Below, in pieces: positions 1-10,823 of a stretch of 64,000 nucleotides of DNA. The position numbers and the translations under genes were made by a program. Within the stretch, counting starts at the first letter, position 1, and every line of letters starts with the position of its first letter. The DNA is from Anthostomella pinea (lineage: Eukaryota > Ascomycota > Sordariomycetes > Xylariales > Xylariaceae), in contig CAUWAG010000007.1 of NCBI GenBank assembly GCA_963556695.1, forward strand, positions 1,178,001 through 1,242,000, written 5' to 3'. Under the pieces are notes generated by a model, which had not been told where the DNA came from, made no database searches, and was given only the letters and a program-made list of their open reading frames with translations.

Positions 1-49
1 TCTCTTACCATGTTCCGAGCTTAACAGGTGAAGTCTTGGATATTGAGCA

Positions 50-776
50 ATGGCGTCCGCTTCTATCACATTCGCTCATACTGCGGCCGCTGAGGTGCCT
101 CAACGTGGGATCGCCGACCCCACTGAGGCTCCCTCTTATTTTAGCGAGGTCACCACCTTTCTTACATCGACGACTACACAACAAATGAACACCCTCACTT
201 CAGTTCTCGTGACCGCTACAACGGACGATATCACAGCCTTCCCTGTGTTTGTGACCGCTACGACGGACGATGTCTCAGCCTCTCCTGTTGATCAGACCAC
301 CACATTCATCACCTCCCAATACTAAGTCAACGAACCCGACTGTAGCTACGTCCAACAGCCCTGTTATCTATGGACCTTTGTTCGCCACCTCCAGCAGTGG
401 CGTCTTAGGAGTTGATACCAGTAGCTCGGATACAACAAACAACCAAGACGCGACATTGAGATTGGATGGCCGCTCGGTCGCGGGGGTTGTGCTGGGATCT
501 GCAGCCGCCATGGCCATATTCGCTGCGCTTGTATGGCTGGTGTGGCACTATCGAAAGCGGGCTTTGGTAGCACAAGAGGACCATGAGAGACGAATTATCC
601 CGGACGAAAAGGGATTTCAGAAAGCAGAGCTGGATGGAAGTGCGACTAGGGTTGCGAGTTGGAAGAAGCCATTTGAGGTGTTACACCTCTCACGTGTCAG
701 GCATGAGCTGAGTGCAGACACGACCAAGCCGAGTTCGCCGGCCGAGCTCCCTGGCGACCTAGATTTTCCACGATGA
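50..776 (+). CDS. C-terminal part of a Ser/Thr-rich single-pass membrane protein (partial)
   Basis: Two overlapping reading frames appear to be one gene fragment. The first (50-286) encodes a Thr/Ser-rich, low-complexity stretch with an internal repeat (VTATTDD occurs twice). The second (about 327-776) continues with a Ser/Thr-rich stretch, one hydrophobic helix at nt 477-548 followed by a basic HYRKR stop-transfer motif, and a polar cytosolic tail of about 75 residues. A 40-nt GT-AG segment (287-326) would join the frames exactly, but it is short for an intron, so a frameshift is also possible. There is no signal peptide at position 50 and an in-frame stop lies just upstream, so 5' exons probably lie outside the window. 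This layout is common in fungal cell-wall-associated sensor-like or mucin-like surface proteins. No family was recognised and no function is assigned. Confidence 0.4.
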
Positions 777-1301
777 TTTCTAGTCTGATTCTTTTGGCAT
801 TGGCATCCAGCCTGGAGTTCCGGTATAGCTTGTTTGTGGATGCGGGTGATCCTTTAATGTACCGTTATAAGGGCCAGGTGAATCTGGTCTCCTTCTGTGC
901 TACCAATTCAAAGACGACTTGTTTCCATTCCATGATCGTGCAGTCACTTGTGCGATTGAGTTGAAGGCAAAGGATGCATACGAGTCGACGGCAACAGCAG
1001 AGCCCGTCTGCAAAACCCACAGCTTGCTTCGCCCCTATTGTGCTTTCTGACCTCGATCGACCATAAACCACTACCTACTCCCCGTAAAAAAAGGTGTAGA
1101 CAGGCTACGACTCGACACCAGAAGCTCATAAGGAGCTTCTGTATAAGTCATCACGTCTCTGGACTGCCAAGCAGGGGCTCCCGCCGGGTCACCGTATCGT
1201 CGTTAGCACAGCGGCACTCGGGGCAGTACAATTTCGCCAATTTGAATATGTACAGCTGTAACATCCGCCAAGGCCAAGAGCTTATCAACAGTACACCTAA
1301 T
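777..1301. other. Intergenic, 3' sides of two genes
   Basis: No convincing coding frame is seen. The stretch lies downstream of the membrane-protein fragment (+) and downstream of the GH74 stop (-), so it should contain both 3' untranslated regions. Short frames on both strands here lack starts, homology or biased codon use. Confidence 0.5.
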
Positions 1302-3971
1302 TTACACACACTGAGAGTAGTAGTCGTTTTGCGCCTGACAAGTGTAAGGCGACAGACATCCCGTCGGCCCTGTATACCCCGACCCGCCACACTGCGCATA
1401 ATGAGCAACGGTCCCTACACCAGTCGCCGTCGAGCTCGGCGCTGAGATCGTCGTCGTTCCAACGGTAGACACACTAACCGACGTTGTTGTCGTCGGCACA
1501 GCGGTCGTCGGCACAGTGGTTGGCGAGACAGTGGTCGTCGGGACAGCGGTCGAAGACGCAGATGTCACCCGCGACGTCGTCGTCGACGTCACCAGCGTAG
1601 TCGACGAGGTACTCCCACCGCTGCTCCCACCTGCTATCGCCCCAGAGGCATAGAACACACCTCGTCCGTTCGTCCCGACATACACCTGCCCGGCCGTATT
1701 CCCACTGCCCTCCAAAATAGCACCGCTAATGGAGCCGAAGCCCTGAGCATCGCCCTGGATGTCGGTCCAGGACGCGCCGTTGTCGGCGCTGCCGTAGAGC
1801 CGGGCGCCCGCGGCGCCTATCCCAAAAGCGTAAAGATTCCAGGTACTCCCAGAACCGAGCCCGAGCGCGATCTGGTACGTATTGGTCAGCGTGGTGGACG
1901 TCAGCGTGAACGACGCGCCGTAGTCCGTCGAGTGGAAGACGCCCACGTCGGTCGAGACAAAGATCTGGGCGGACGAGAGGGGGTTAGACACGATGTCACG
2001 GATGGCCGTGGCGCTGCCAAGGGAGCCGGCCGTGGCAAAAGTGGCCCCGGTGTCAGTGCTAACATAGAAACTTGACCCGGAGCCAGCGTAGAAAACGGTG
2101 TTATTCTGCTTGTCCGAGGCGACAACGGCGCCAGAGGGCAGGCTCGCGACAGCAGAGAAGGTGGCTTGGTACTGCGAGCGCTGGACGCCGCTCGTGCCCG
2201 TCGACCAGAGGACGGTGTCGGCGTCGGCCGAGTAGGCCACGGTGCCGCTGGCCATGGTGGTGTCGGCGCCCGAGTAGGCGTTCCAGGTCGCGCCGCCGTC
2301 GGCGGACACGGCGACTTGCTGCGTGCCGGCTGAGTTGCCGATGCGGATCACATTCTGCACCGAGGCGCCGGCGTAGTCGACGCTTGTTGTTGATGTGAAG
2401 ATGGGGTTCATCCAAGGGGTGTTGGGCGATGTTCTTAGGAAACTGGCGGACGCGAAGGTGAAACCGCTGTCGTCGCCGACGGCGGCAAGTAATTCGCTTC
2501 CGCCCGGAGGTGATGCAAGGTCCAGGACGGCGAACTCTTCGATGCCGTCGGCTAGTGACTGGATGGTGATGTTGTGGATGGTGTCCCAGTTTGTCAAGTC
2601 GTGGCCGCCGAACATGGTCAAGCCGGTACCGTACAGCCAGTGGTCGCTGTCCAGGGGATCGATGACGAGACACTCGATCATCCAGCCCAGGTCCTTGGTG
2701 TCAGTATCGAGGAAACCCGTTGTTATCCAGGGCGCTTTCGGGGTCTTTTGATAACATCATCAGTAAAATTCCCTTGTGTATTGAGGTAAAGGGGTAACTT
2801 ACTGATTCGCTATAGTAAAGGTTCATATCAGGATAGCTCGACCACTCCCAGATCTTCGACCACGTGGCGCCCGAGTCGGTGGAGCGGAAGATCTGCGCAT
2901 CCGGCCACCACGAGTTCAGACTCGCGACGACGATGGTACCAGGTACCAGCATGTCGACTCCGATTCCGCCAAAGCCGAAATAGAGATCACTCCCTGATAC
3001 GGGCGTTATGTTGGTCCAAGTACTGTTCGAGATGTCATACCGATAGACAGCACCCAGGGTACCGTCGTACGGACCAGTTCCATCACTGTAGGTCAGATAC
3101 AGCGCCTTCTCGGCTGGCTGTAGCACGGCCTTGTGCGGGAAGAATGTGCCCGGTTGGTCCGCCACAGCAGCCCACGTCGCACCGGCATCCTCACTCACAT
3201 AGACGCTAGAAGTGTCGTTGCTGGCCGTACCCACGAAGATCCGCGACGTGGCGCCATCGGTCGTACCGCTTGTCGAGTCAAAGGTGACGAATGTAAGCCC
3301 CTGAATGTCCCCGTTGTAGCCGCCGACGTCGGTAGGGTCGGCAATGTACGTTCCTACGGCCGTGAAGGAAGACACCTTGGCGAAGGTTGCGCCGGCGTCG
3401 GTGCTCTTCCAGAGCCCGTTGCCACTTCGCGCTCCGAAATACAGGATCTCGGAGTTGGCCGGGTCGACGGCGAGTCGCTCGCCTGTTCCGCGGCCTGGCA
3501 TGTTGCCGCCGACTTTGAAGGGCAGGGCTGTGGTCGACCATGTCGCGCCCTTGTCGGTGCTCTTGATGATGGAACCATTGTTGGGGTCCCTGCTCGATAT
3601 CAGAAAATGCTTTGGTCTTCAAAGTCAGGAAAGGCAGAGACAGACCAGTCGTTGGTATACATGCCAACAGCAGCATAAACTGCGTTCTCATCCTGAGGGT
3701 CCAGAGCTAGTGCATCGACACCCCAGTTGTGCCAGTTCGCATCATCCGTGATCCCATCGGTCACGGCCGTCCAAGAGTCGTCATCGGCGTTGAGCCGGTA
3801 GAGACCGCCAATGTCGGTACGCGCGTAGGCGACGCCCTTAGCGGTGGGGTGGAAGACGATGCCGGGCACGAAACCGCCGCCGCCGCCGATCTTGACGTTC
3901 TGCCATGTGAAGGCAGCGCTGACCGGCGCTGCGGCTGCGGCGAGCAGTTGGAGGGACGGGAGGAACTTCAT
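1302..3971 (-). CDS. GH74 xyloglucanase with C-terminal CBM1 (Cel74A-like)
   Basis: Secreted xyloglucan-specific endo-beta-1,4-glucanase of family GH74. Three exons on the minus strand: 3971-3646, 3589-2803, 2744-1302 (introns 3590-3645 and 2745-2802, GT-AG). They total 2556 nt, giving 851 aa, close to Trichoderma Cel74A. The ATG at 3971 opens a signal peptide (about residues 1-19). Recurrent beta-propeller blades carry the [16 protein letters not shown] type motif. The two catalytic aspartates expected for GH74 lie in ARTDIGG (D53) and AVGDDSGF (about D462). [11 protein letters not shown] and GFGGIGVDM are further family motifs. After the propeller comes a Thr/Ser/Val-rich O-glycosylated-type linker and then a CBM1 (about 818-851) with [19 protein letters not shown] and the conserved cysteines. 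The product cleaves the xyloglucan backbone outside the cell. Exon 3 begins TPKAPW, which restores the family sequence lost if the second intron is not removed. Confidence 0.95.
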
Positions 3972-4050
3972 CGCCAAGAACTGTTGTCAAATAGGGCAGG
4001 GTGAGGCTCTGGGGTCTAAATTTGCTCATCTCGCCGTGCCGGGACCTGGT

Positions 4051-4092
4051 CCTTTATATCTGTCTGTATTATAGCAGGACGATATCGCGGGG
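4051..4092 (-). promoter_or_regulatory. Putative GH74 promoter elements: TATA box and one CreA/CRE1 site
   Basis: On the minus strand GATATAAAGG (4060-4051) lies about 80 nt upstream of the GH74 ATG and fits a TATA box. GCGGGG at 4087-4092 matches the SYGGRG consensus of the carbon-catabolite repressor CreA/CRE1. A single site is weak evidence, because functional CreA regulation usually needs paired sites. No clear Xyr1/XlnR GGCTAA-type motif was found close to the start. Confidence 0.3.
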
Positions 4093-4775
4093 AGGCCGGG
4101 CGATGTATCGGTAACATCGCCAATATCGTCTTGATATTGCGTGCATTCTTCAGGGGCGTACAGGCCACGTCTTGGCAGGAACCGGAATTCTGGACCGCTT
4201 GGATGTCGTGCTGAATCCATCGCGTACCGGTATGTGAACGCGGAGATTGAGTTGCGATGGTTCCTGGCGAATCTTCCGCGAATGATACTGACGACATCCC
4301 TGTCCTCGGCTCGTTCCGATTGCCCGATCAGGTGGGCCAGGAAGGTCGGCCTCCGGTTGCAGGCATGCTCCGGCTGGTCTTTCAACTATATTCCGTTTGT
4401 CTTCTCACTCTTCTCTCCTTTTTACTACGACGAATCCTTCATTTGGATAGACAACCGAAGACCGGAATGTCGGCGCGAACTCACGAAACTCGAGTCTACT
4501 AGCATTTGGTACGATCCATAATCGATTGCATTCTGGTATCAACGCCACCTGCCCTTCTTCCTCCAATCGTGGCCCAATGGCCTGGCTGGACGTTCAATCG
4601 TCATGGAACTGACCTAACACGCAAACCACGACCCAAAGATGGTGCAGATATCAACAGTCCCGAAGACACCCTCTTCCCCATGCCCTCCGTCTCAAAAGCA
4701 GTAATCACCGTCCAGCGACGCGGCGACATACACTCAGCCCTCATAAGTCTCCATGCGCGCCAGGTTGAGAGAACT
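4093..4775. other. Intergenic upstream of GH74
   Basis: This is the 5' region of GH74 and the 3' side of the coiled-coil gene at 4776-5853. Overlapping short frames exist on both strands (for example 4141-4521 and 4016-4385), but none shows family similarity or splice logic. Nothing else is seen. Confidence 0.4.
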
Positions 4776-5853
4776 CTACATCAGACGTGAAAACTTGGTA
4801 TACTCAGACATGAATAAGTAGCTCTGGTTTGATAAGCCACTTGGAATGCTTATTTCATTCTGCTTATTTCGATCCGATGAATACCGTGGGTTGCTGGACG
4901 GGTAGTGTACGGAGACTTTCGAGGGTTCAATATACCCAGCGCCGCTGCGCGTGCGTTTCCGAATCCCCTGTATCATGCATTCGAACTTCCTCTTCTTCAT
5001 GTCCATCTTCTGTGATATTTCCTTTGGGGGCTCGGTCTCTGGTATCGAAGAAATGGGCGAGACCGGTGCCGATGCTGAAACTGGTGCTTCGCCCTCTGGT
5101 CGGGAGAACACGATCGAATGTCTCGTACCGGCCCACGTTTTGGTTCGGCGGTAGTTCGCGCTACTCGAGTACTCGTTTTGGCCGTGCCGGAGTTCGTTCG
5201 CGTGTCCAACTCTGGCATCCTCCATGGAGATGCCTCCCCGCTCTGTCATCACCTCTGTCTGCCTCTCGTGGCTATGATCAAGCGCCTTACCCTGCCTCAA
5301 CTCGCACCACAGAAGATATCCGATCTGGTCGCTGAGAACAGGCGCATTGAACAGTCTGCGGCACTGGCGCACACCGAGCTTCTGGTCCTTCTCGTTGCCG
5401 ATCATCTTGACCTCCTCGAGCGTCTGGCCGCTGATGATGCGGATGTGATCCAGGTACTCTGCGTGTACGTTAACATCTTGTCTCTAAACCCGTACGGCCA
5501 GTTTCTAGATCGAGAAGGAAAGAGAACTACAAAGCTTGTTCTCGAATACGAGGCCCAGGGTCTTGGGTTGGGATGGTTTTATACGTACGCTCGAAGTGGC
5601 ACCGAAGGAAGTCGCGCAGGAACTCGTCGCCGTGCTGCACGGACTCTCGGTGTCGAAACTCGCACTCTTGAGCTAGTTGCTTAGCGGCGTGGTGTTGATA
5701 CTGGATCTGCTCGGCTGTCTTGGCGTGTGCTTTCTTGATGGACCTCAGAACCTCCCTCTCGTGCTTCTCGAGCGCTTTCGCCTTCTCCGCCCTCTTGTAA
5801 ATGGGCTTTACTTCGAAGTCCATCAGGGCCAGTCGAAATGAAGTTGTGATCAT
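4776..5853 (-). CDS. Hypothetical coiled-coil protein, two exons
   Basis: Predicted 315-aa protein of unknown function. Exon 1 is 5853-5589 and exon 2 is 5458-4776. The intron (5459-5588, 130 nt) starts GTACGT and ends CGCAG, and joining keeps the frame (phase 1). The N-terminal part is rich in Lys, Glu, His and Arg (KRAEKAKALEKHEREVLRS, AEQIQYQHHAAKQLAQECEF) and should form an alpha-helical coiled coil. Exon 2 continues with a helical stretch (IRIISGQTLEEVKMIG) and then a low-complexity, Pro/Ser-rich and basic tail that looks disordered. An internal ATG at 5823 is an alternative start. No catalytic motif, signal peptide or membrane helix is visible. The splice join is supported by the open frame upstream of 5405 but not by homology. 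Confidence 0.55.
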
Positions 5854-7702
5854 CAATGTTGAAGTGGTGGGTGAGGACCGAATGCAACGTGGGTACTGCG
5901 ATTATGTTGGACTTTCGACTATTCAAATTGAATAGCGAATGATGTCGCGTGAGCTACGGCGTCTTCAAAGGAAGGTGAAGAATTGGTGTAGAATTCCACA
6001 GAAGCCAGCCGTGGGGGATCACAGCTTCTCAAGAATGCGAGAGTGTAGGTATCTCCGAAAGATCTATGGATAAGCTTTCGTGGACCTGTCTGGCTCTTTC
6101 GGTGAGGGGTGCAAAGGCTGGGTAGGTGACACCTACCCGTGCCTTTCAGAAGCTGGAGAACTGTGGGCAATCAGTCGGTTTTTAATTTGAAGCCATGGTG
6201 TCTGTGGCTTTTGACTAGATAACTCCGGTGCCGTGGTGTATTAAACGCAAGCTGGCAAGAACAGAGAAGTGGCACAATCTGCTAATTACTCCCGTTGTCC
6301 TCTCTTGGGGGCATACCTAGCTCCTATACAAAGATGGATCCATGCTTTTCTTTCGCTAGACTGCATGAGAAGGAATGTAGCCCGGTGTGTTCATGGCAGA
6401 CAATGATTCGAGCAACTTCACTATGGGATCAGCATGCCACCCCACTTGGCTAAAGGGTTTCGTGAAAGAACAAGGTCAGACTTGCGGCACGTTGAACCTT
6501 ATTACCCCAGCCAATTGCACCATTCATGCAGCACCTTAAAGCAAATTCTTTGTAAACCTTGCACGGTACGGCCGCCGTAGTACAAGGCTGGGACCTTTGG
6601 CAATGGCGCCGACCTTAACTACCTACCCTAGCCTTTGAGCCCGTTTTTTACTTTCCGGAAGCCCTCGGGCCGCGTTGGATGACAGTAACAGAAGGCAAGA
6701 GCCAGAGGAATTGTCATATATCATAACAGTGGCGTATTTAGCCTTGTTGTGATTAGTTATTATGTGTCATCCTGTGGGATCACATGTAGCTGTCAGAGGT
6801 ACCTTTCCCACATATTTAAGGGAGACGGTACCCCCATCAGCTATCCTTCTTCCCTTCTAATACAGACCATTCCTGAATTTTATGGGAGTTCCAATTGGGG
6901 CTGTGTTCTGCGGTTTAGGGTCCCCAAAATATTATACTGTTAAGCTCTTCCACCGCAACGGAACAGTCAAACCAAAAGAAAATACAAAAAAAAAAGAGGC
7001 GTGTGCTGTGCGCAAGCCTAATAGATTAAAACGGCCGTATATCATCTCAATCAACCAAAACATTCACCATGGAATCCACAGGCATTTTGTGTCCATGTGA
7101 GGGTGGTCTGTACGCGGTCTAAAAAAGTAAAGATGACCGTGAGGTGGATGTGTAAGACATGCGATGCAACGTTATGGAAGGGTAATAATGTTTAGAAGAC
7201 TCACCAAAGATTTGTCTCAGGAAAACAAGATATCTCCTTTGAAGATCGCTTTGAAGATCGAATGCTATGTCTTGTCGCGGTATAGGAATTAAGACTGGTG
7301 TGGCTTTTCTGCATATTCTTGCAGGTCGCCTAAAAGCTTTTTGAGTGCAGCTCTGGCTCCGTGGCAACGTACTAGTGTTCAGTACGTTAATGATGCTGCC
7401 GTCATTGAGAAGCTGTCAAAGGGCGTCCTTGTGGTCTGTCGTGGTTTGCATTGTATAACATTCTGAGGGTAGCCACGATTTGTAGTTGTGATGGCGAGAA
7501 GCGAAGAAGCGAAGAATCCCCTTTAGTAACTGCATGTCACCATTATAGAGAGGCTGTGCGATAGCAGTAATTCTGTCTTTTGAAGCGCGGCATGGAATTT
7601 ATGATTGAACACTGTTGACACCTTCCAGGTTCATGGTGCTGCAATATTACAGATAAGTATCATCGGTTCTCTGAAACTCCAGAGACGGAAGGTCGGAGTA
7701 AG
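5854..7702. other. Gene-free stretch of 1.85 kb
   Basis: No frame with coding character was found. Composition is ordinary (not AT-block like) and contains only short frames. It separates the divergent coiled-coil genes at 4776-5853 (-) and 7703-8668 (+), so both promoters should lie here. A short AT-rich patch is seen around 6900-7060. Confidence 0.45.
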
Positions 7703-8668
7703 ATGCACTCGTTCTCTCCTCATCCATCTACCTGTGTGTTCCAAATGGGTTTCAGCTGGACCTTTCAACTCGACCCCATCAACTGTGCCATTGCATGGAT
7801 CGCTCTCTACATGGTCCGGAGAACGTCTTCAGCAGCACCATTGAGCCCCTTCGTCACATCTCGTTTGAGTCAGCTTCTAGAGACATCCCATGGTTTTAGA
7901 CGCCACTCTGCTCGATGGCTCAACAATAGATGGCATCTTATAACTTCAGGTCTCGTGGATTTGCTTCTTACCCCTTTCTCACTTCTCGAATCCTTCGTGC
8001 GTCCCATCCAACCAGCTTCCGCATTTTCATCTATCTCCGAAGCCGAATGCATCGACTGTCTCGCGTACGAGAAACGGGTTACTGAGCTAGAAGAGTCCTT
8101 ACGCCAGATCTCCGTATCCAACAAGACCTTCGCCACCGACATCTGCAGAGACTTCATCGATCGGAATACCCAGCTCGACAGCGAACTTGACTACTTCAAG
8201 TCGGAATCCTCCAAGCAGCTACAATTCCTGCACATTGCCGAGGACCTCCAAAGCCGTCAGCGCGCCGAGATCCGCTCCCTTCGCGACGAGCTGGACACCC
8301 ACCAGCGGCACGAGTCCAAGTTCAGCAAAAGCGTGTCGCTTCAGGGCGAGCTGGATCAGTGGAAGCTGCAGAACGTCAATCTCAAGACCGGCGTCCTGGA
8401 CCAATGGAACCAGACCCTGAGACAAAAACAGCGCGCCGTTATGGCGGAGGGGGAATGTGAGAGGTTGAGCCGGAAGGTGGTGTTGGTGACGAGGTCTGAG
8501 AAGGAGCTACGGCAGCAGCTTGGGGCGGCAAATGTGCGGCTCGAACACCAGGCCAAAAGGGTGGATGAGCTCAGGGAGGCGAGAATCCGACTTGAGGCTG
8601 AGAATCGGGAGATGAAGTTGCACGTCGATTTGTTGCAGATGAGTGGAAAGGGGTTCATGTATCATTGA
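7703..8668 (+). CDS. Hypothetical coiled-coil protein
   Basis: Intronless 321-aa open frame beginning with ATG at 7703. Residues 1-110 are mixed hydrophobic (segments near 15-40 and 78-100 could be membrane-associated but are not clear transmembrane helices). From about residue 112 to 312 the sequence is a long, heptad-like coiled coil with many Leu, Glu, Gln and Arg residues (KRVTELEESLRQI, RAEIRSLRDELDTHQ, RVDELREARIRLEAENREMKL). No nucleotide-binding or catalytic motif is visible. The composition resembles the rod part of structural or tethering proteins, but no specific family can be named. Codon use and frame integrity support a real gene. Confidence 0.65.
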   Translation: MHSFSPHPSTCVFQMGFSWTFQLDPINCAIAWIALYMVRRTSSAAPLSPFVTSRLSQLLETSHGFRRHSARWLNNRWHLITSGLVDLLLTPFSLLESFVRPIQPASAFSSISEAECIDCLAYEKRVTELEESLRQISVSNKTFATDICRDFIDRNTQLDSELDYFKSESSKQLQFLHIAEDLQSRQRAEIRSLRDELDTHQRHESKFSKSVSLQGELDQWKLQNVNLKTGVLDQWNQTLRQKQRAVMAEGECERLSRKVVLVTRSEKELRQQLGAANVRLEHQAKRVDELREARIRLEAENREMKLHVDLLQMSGKGFMYH

Positions 8669-8753
8669 GAGGTTGGACGAGGTTGTTCACGATCGCCATG
8701 GATGTATACTGTCTAGACTCTAGAAGCACGTCTATCTACTCTTCGAGCTTGGT

Positions 8754-9949
8754 CTAAAGCTTACTCTCCTTCTCCTGTGCTAGGAACTCCTTACTGAACG
8801 GGTAGTCGATGAAACCTTCAGCCTTCTCCGGCAAGTAGAACGTCTTCCGGTTGTACGGCGCCAGCTCAATACCATGCTTGATGCGGAAAGGCAGGTCCGG
8901 GTTGCTGATGAAGTACCGCCCATAAGCTATGCAGACGTTCTCTGCCGGGTACACTTCACTCAACGCCTTCCTCGCCTTCTCCGGGTCGAAGCCACCGGCA
9001 AGGATGACAGGCGCTTCAGTGCCCCACAGCTCGACGAGCTTGTCGTTCGTGCCTGTCACGGAGCCGTAGACGGAGTCGCCAGCAGTGGTTCCGGAGAGCC
9101 GCGACTCTACCAGATGGAGGTAGCTCAGGCCAAGCTTCTTCAACTCGCTGATGATGTGCGAGAACTGCGGTATCGGGTCCTCCATCCTCATGCCCTGAAA
9201 CGGTGACCATGGCGAGAGCCGGATGCCGACTTTCTTGCTGTCGCCGCCGCACGCTTCGATGACGGCTTTGGTGACTTCTAGGCCGAAGCGGGCTCTGTTC
9301 TCGACGCTGCCGCCGTACTTGTCCGTCCTGGTGTTGACCCTGTCTTGCCAGAATTGGTCAATGAGATAGCCGTTGGCGCCTGCGAACTGTTAGCAAAGAG
9401 GACACCCGGCGCTTCCCGATGCGGAGCTTACTTACCATGTATCTCCACGCCATCAAAGCCCGCCCCCATCGCTTTGCGAGCGGCATTGGCGTAGTAGCCA
9501 ACGAACGCTTGTATGTCCTCTTCGGTCATCTCCTTGGGCACCTCAAACTCCGAGTTGAGGGGATTGGCACTCGAGCTAACGACAGGGTACGGCCCTTGCC
9601 TCAGTAAGTTCTCAGCTACTGCTACTCTGCCCAGAGCCCAGAGTTGCAGGTAGATGTACGAGCCCTTTGTGTGAACGGCATCGGTGATCTCCTTCCAGGC
9701 TTTGACTTGCTCGTGGTTGTAGATGCCAGGCACGTTGTTGTAGCCGCCGGCTTGTGGCGCGATGAATGTAGCTTCCGTTACAATGAGCGTTCCGGGGCAC
9801 GAGGCTCGCTGCGAGTAGTACTCCCTGGCGTACTTGCCGGGTACATGGTCGGAGGTGGCTCGGAAACGGGTCAACGGTGCCATTACCATGCGATGCTTCA
9901 GCTCGCAATGGCCGAGCTTCAATGGCTCGAAGATGCGGTCGGCGGACAT
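8754..9949 (-). CDS. Old Yellow Enzyme family NADPH:flavin oxidoreductase with C-terminal SKL
   Basis: FMN-dependent ene-reductase of the OYE family. Exon 1 is 9949-9436 and exon 2 is 9379-8754; the intron 9380-9435 has GTAAGT and GCTAAC...CAG. Together they give 379 aa, normal for the family. Visible motifs in order: MAPLTRFRA (the FMN-contacting Thr, about T27), YLQLWALGRVA, EIHGANGYLIDQF with the substrate-binding His/Asn pair (about H171 and N174), RTDKYGGSVENR, and the phosphate-binding ILAGGF and AYGRYFISNPD near the C terminus. The last residues are KESKL then stop. SKL is a canonical PTS1, so peroxisomal location is predicted, as for plant OPR3. The substrate is not evident; OYEs reduce activated C=C bonds of enones and oxylipins. 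The intron join rebuilds the family motif exactly. Confidence 0.93.
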
Positions 9950-10823
9950 TATGTGTGACTACCCTCGCTGAGCACTGGATTGTCTCCTTGTATCGTTTTT
10001 GAACTGTTCTCGGGCAAATTGTAGGAGAGCTGGTTTGTATAAGGAAACGGCCCGAGTATGTCTGAAAGTGTGTGAAAATGATCATTCGTACTTACATAGA
10101 TCGGACCGCGATTGATATGCCGGTACGTGGAGAAGATAAGGTGACAAATGCAAGTGAGGAGTGATGGCGAAATATAGATGACAAATGTAAGTGAAACAAA
10201 TGGCCAAGTAGGGTGCGACCTCGGCTCAGTGAGTGGGTCTGAGCCTCTTTGTATTCTTTCGGTTCTTCTCTCTTTCAACACCATCTTTTTCGACATGATA
10301 TGACACGATACAGCTGACAATAGCATGCTATTAATGATCAGTAAACCGCCCTTGTCGGCATTGGCCGACGCTGCGGCGCTCGGCCAGACCTTCCCGTCTA
10401 ACCGTTACGGACGGGGACCTCAGATGATCGTCCCTTGAGCCATCGCTGTCGATTCCAAGAAGGGATGTCCCCTGTGCCGCCAAAAAATCACATACTTAAT
10501 GTGATGAGAGACTGTAGCCAAGGGGATGATATAGTGCGTGCGTCTAGACGGCATCATAGGTGGCTGGTGCATCCCCTGATAAGCGATTGGCCAGGCTTCA
10601 GGATTGATTCACTATGGAGGCGGAAGACCTTGTGTAGTGCGGCTCGTTGTCTATAGGAGAAGTCGCAGAGCGAGAGAAGCAGCGACACCTTGTGAACGAC
10701 CGTGCCGTGTGGCATGCTCACGCAGCCTGTAATGTAGACTTTCACAGCCGGGGCCTCAAAGCCAGCAAGGAATGAGTAAAGGGGAATAAAGTCATGCACA
10801 GACTGAGTAGCCATCCAGCTTTA
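9950..10823. other. Intergenic between OYE gene and hydrolase
   Basis: 5' region of the OYE gene (-) and 3' region of the alpha/beta hydrolase (-). No coding signal was recognised. Short frames (for example 9949-10326 on the minus strand) are low-complexity and unsupported. Confidence 0.4.

Noticed and set aside
2072..2673. Arg-rich frames on both strands inside the GH74 gene
   Set aside because: Out-of-frame shadows of the GH74 coding sequence, without biological motifs.
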